From positions 434,001 to 498,000 of the forward strand of contig QWDQ01000006.1 in NCBI GenBank assembly GCA_003868215.1: a stretch of 64,000 nt of DNA, given 5' to 3'. Position numbers and translations under genes: made by a program. Shown here piece by piece: positions 62,315 to 64,000 of this stretch (its first letter is position 1; every line of letters begins with the position of its first letter). This stretch comes from Pseudophaeomoniella oleicola (Eukaryota; Ascomycota; Eurotiomycetes; Phaeomoniellales; Phaeomoniellaceae). The notes beneath the pieces were generated by a model, which saw only the letters and a list, made by a program, of their open reading frames with translations, had not been told where the DNA came from and did not search any database.

Positions 62315-64000
62315 TTACCACCAGATGAGGTTGTCGTTATTCAGACCGGGGGTGCCATTGTGTACTGCCATCCAATCGTCGACGCCGATGAAAGGGTCGT
62401 TGAATTGGTTGTCCTGTACAGCACCATTAACCATCTCGACTTGAGGAAACATGACAGGATCTCCCATGATCCCCGCAGTATTGAGTCCAAATCCAATGGG
62501 AGCAGGAGCAGCAACAGGGCCCGGAGCTGCGAGCATGGCGGCGTTCAGTCCAGCTCCGCGAAAAAGGGCTGGAGCTCCTGTGTCTGTATCTGGTCTCTCC
62601 GGACGCCGGTCATATCCTGCCCCAGCGCCAACCGTCAAATTCTGATTATGAGCTGGATATCGATCAACCACTGCATCTGCCCTATACTGCTGAGCTGAAC
62701 CAGGTCTGTGTGCTGGCACGAACTCTGGCTCGGCAAAAGCTTCTTCTGGTTCGAACCTAATATCTTGTAACCCAAACGCAGCATCATGTTGATTGAACAC
62801 TCCGGGCAATGGGTTCTGTGGGTATCGAGGAGCGTCGTGTTGTGGAGCTGCTGGAACTTGTTCGTATTGATTGACCTCTTCGTGTGGAAGTCTCGGTGGC
62901 GGCAGGTTTGCATCAACGCCATAGATCATCGGTGGCGGCACGACACCAATTTCATGGTATCGATGGCCTTGATGGATACGTTCTCGCGGCATCTGCGGCT
63001 GGTCACGACGACGTAATAAGCGCTGTAAAAGCCGGTGAGGACCTCCTTGTCGATCCTGAGCTGGGAGGGCTTGGGCGACACCTCGGCCATCGTTGCCTGC
63101 TGGACGTAACCTCCCACCATCATTATAGAACATCTGTGCTGCACGATCTGCCTGTCCCAACAAGACAGGAAATCGTTCTAGATTCTGTGGGTCGTCGGCA
63201 GGAGCATTAGCGAGTTCCATCTGAATGGGTCGCAATCTTTCGCGGAATTGACGACCGGGTCCTTCATTGAATGGTATCACTTGTTCCCCTTCGCGTAACA
63301 AGTCATGCAAACCGCGGTATTGGCCCAGTCTTGGATCCACTGGTTGATCGTCAAAGACGGGTCGCACTGCTGCCATCGGTCCCGGTGGAGGACCGTCGTC
63401 GACCTTCAGGGTATTCTCATCGATATCGGGATTTTCCTCCACCAACTGATGGATGGTGGTCTGCTGTACCTCGAGGCGTCTTCTAGCGTCTAAAAGTGTT
63501 TGGGCTTCATTATTGAGTGCACACTTCGAGCCTGGTTCGTTGAAATGATCGTATCCGCCTCCCGCGTTTGATGTGATGTCCTCGCCACACGCGTAACACA
63601 TTTTGCTTTGACAATTGGTGCAGACCATTTTATTACAACCAAAGTCCTTTATGATGGGCATCTTGCACTTGCGATTTGGGCATCTTCGCAGGATAGCATC
63701 AGTCATCGCTTCTTCTACCGTATGACGGAGGCTCTCGCCGTGACTTAGTTTCGCCTCTTCGCATGTTTTAGGGATGTGCGTTTCCTCTCGGCAGAGACGA
63801 CAACTGGTCTTCGAGCACTTAGGGTTCTCACAGCGGAATTCCCTGTCCACTTCAACGGATGGGCATATAGCCTTGAATTCGCAGAACGGGCAGTCTTCCA
63901 GGCCTTCCAAAGCTGCTGATCCTATTTCCTCGTTGCACTGCAATTCTTCAAGCTTCTCCACAGCCTTTGCGTCAAGAATCTGGTGAAGCCTCCGTTTTGA
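62315..64000 (-). CDS. RBR (RING-IBR-RING) E3 ubiquitin ligase, RNF216-like, C-terminal part
   Basis: The reading frame enters at the right edge (SKRRLHQILDAKAVEKLEEL) and runs 561 codons to a stop at 62315, so the start lies outside the window. An IBR domain comes first: CPFCEFKAICPSVEVDREFRC...CSKTSCRLCREETHIPKTC. The second RING follows: CPNRKCKMPIIKDFGCNKMVCTNCQSKMCYACGED, where the cysteine of FGCNKMVC is the expected catalytic acceptor of ubiquitin in this class. The spacing and HIPKTCEE segment resemble RNF216/TRIAD3. The remaining ~400 residues are P/Q/R/D-rich and predicted disordered, ending NLIWW. The first RING should lie just outside the window. The partner and substrate are unknown. 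Confidence 0.88.
   Translation of the reverse strand, partial: SKRRLHQILDAKAVEKLEELQCNEEIGSAALEGLEDCPFCEFKAICPSVEVDREFRCENPKCSKTSCRLCREETHIPKTCEEAKLSHGESLRHTVEEAMTDAILRRCPNRKCKMPIIKDFGCNKMVCTNCQSKMCYACGEDITSNAGGGYDHFNEPGSKCALNNEAQTLLDARRRLEVQQTTIHQLVEENPDIDENTLKVDDGPPPGPMAAVRPVFDDQPVDPRLGQYRGLHDLLREGEQVIPFNEGPGRQFRERLRPIQMELANAPADDPQNLERFPVLLGQADRAAQMFYNDGGRLRPAGNDGRGVAQALPAQDRQGGPHRLLQRLLRRRDQPQMPRERIHQGHRYHEIGVVPPPMIYGVDANLPPPRLPHEEVNQYEQVPAAPQHDAPRYPQNPLPGVFNQHDAAFGLQDIRFEPEEAFAEPEFVPAHRPGSAQQYRADAVVDRYPAHNQNLTVGAGAGYDRRPERPDTDTGAPALFRGAGLNAAMLAAPGPVAAPAPIGFGLNTAGIMGDPVMFPQVEMVNGAVQDNQFNDPFIGVDDWMAVHNGTPGLNNDNLIWW

Overview
The window looks like a gene-dense chromosomal segment of a filamentous ascomycete (Pezizomycotina). 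Genes carry several short introns (about 47-110 bp) with GTRNGT donors and CTRAC-type branch points. Fungus-specific families are present: a CON7-type zinc-finger factor, a GPI-anchored GH72 glucanosyltransferase, a pisatin-demethylase-like P450 and a fungal rhodopsin-like membrane protein. The long promoters are full of simple repeats. A member of the Leotiomycetes is my best guess from the overall look of the proteins, but the class is inference. I see no virus-like or LTR element.

Layout. 1-4.4 kb: no convincing gene. 5.36-6.82 kb: CON7-like factor (+). 6.8-10.4 kb: no convincing gene. 10.37-11.92 kb: NDUFAF7-type mitochondrial methyltransferase (-). 12.64-14.76 kb: F-box/LRR protein (-), divergent from RAD9 (+, 15.09-16.69 kb), which converges on ATS1/KTI13 (-, 16.75-17.90 kb). 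18.2-20.4 kb: mitochondrial PPR protein (+). 21.58-24.06 kb: DBP2 RNA helicase (-) with an unusually long late intron. 24.53-26.54 kb: THI20-type thiamine enzyme (-). 26.94-31.44 kb: POL1, DNA polymerase alpha (-). 32.0-33.5 kb: RPL7 (-) with an intronic C/D snoRNA. 33.96-34.77 kb: SNF8 (+). 35.5-37.5 kb: SAL1-type calcium-regulated carrier (+). 37.9-40.1 kb: tandem ABC ATPase (+). 40.7-42.8 kb: EXO84 (-), divergent from TOM20 (+, 43.2-43.8 kb). 44.84-46.45 kb: GH72 glucanosyltransferase (+). 46.5-50.2 kb: repeat-rich, no convincing gene. 50.17-51.77 kb: aldehyde dehydrogenase (+). 52.1-54.3 kb: an unrecognised, heavily spliced minus-strand gene (or genes) beside an array of alternating palindromes. 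55.75-57.79 kb: cytochrome P450 (-). 59.47-60.89 kb: seven-TM rhodopsin-like protein (+). 62.3-64 kb: C-terminal part of an RBR (RNF216-like) ubiquitin ligase (-), running off the right edge.

Most genes are housekeeping: replication and checkpoint (POL1, RAD9), RNA and translation (DBP2, RPL7, snoRNA, ATS1), mitochondria (NDUFAF7, PPR, SAL1, TOM20, perhaps the ABC ATPase), and trafficking (SNF8, EXO84). The right third is more accessory in character. POL1 and RAD9 both carry paired ACGCG/CGCGT motifs upstream, as expected for G1/S co-regulation.

The observations I rate highest are: the RPL7 intronic snoRNA, whose 13-nt guide matches the conserved LSU rRNA around CCCGAAAGAUGGU; the alternating palindrome array at 52.6-53.0 kb; the unrecognised spliced gene beside it; the 495-bp DBP2 intron; and an ABC protein that seems to keep only one canonical ATP site. 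Intron boundaries were set by hand from splice consensus, phase and protein-family continuity; none was confirmed with transcripts.
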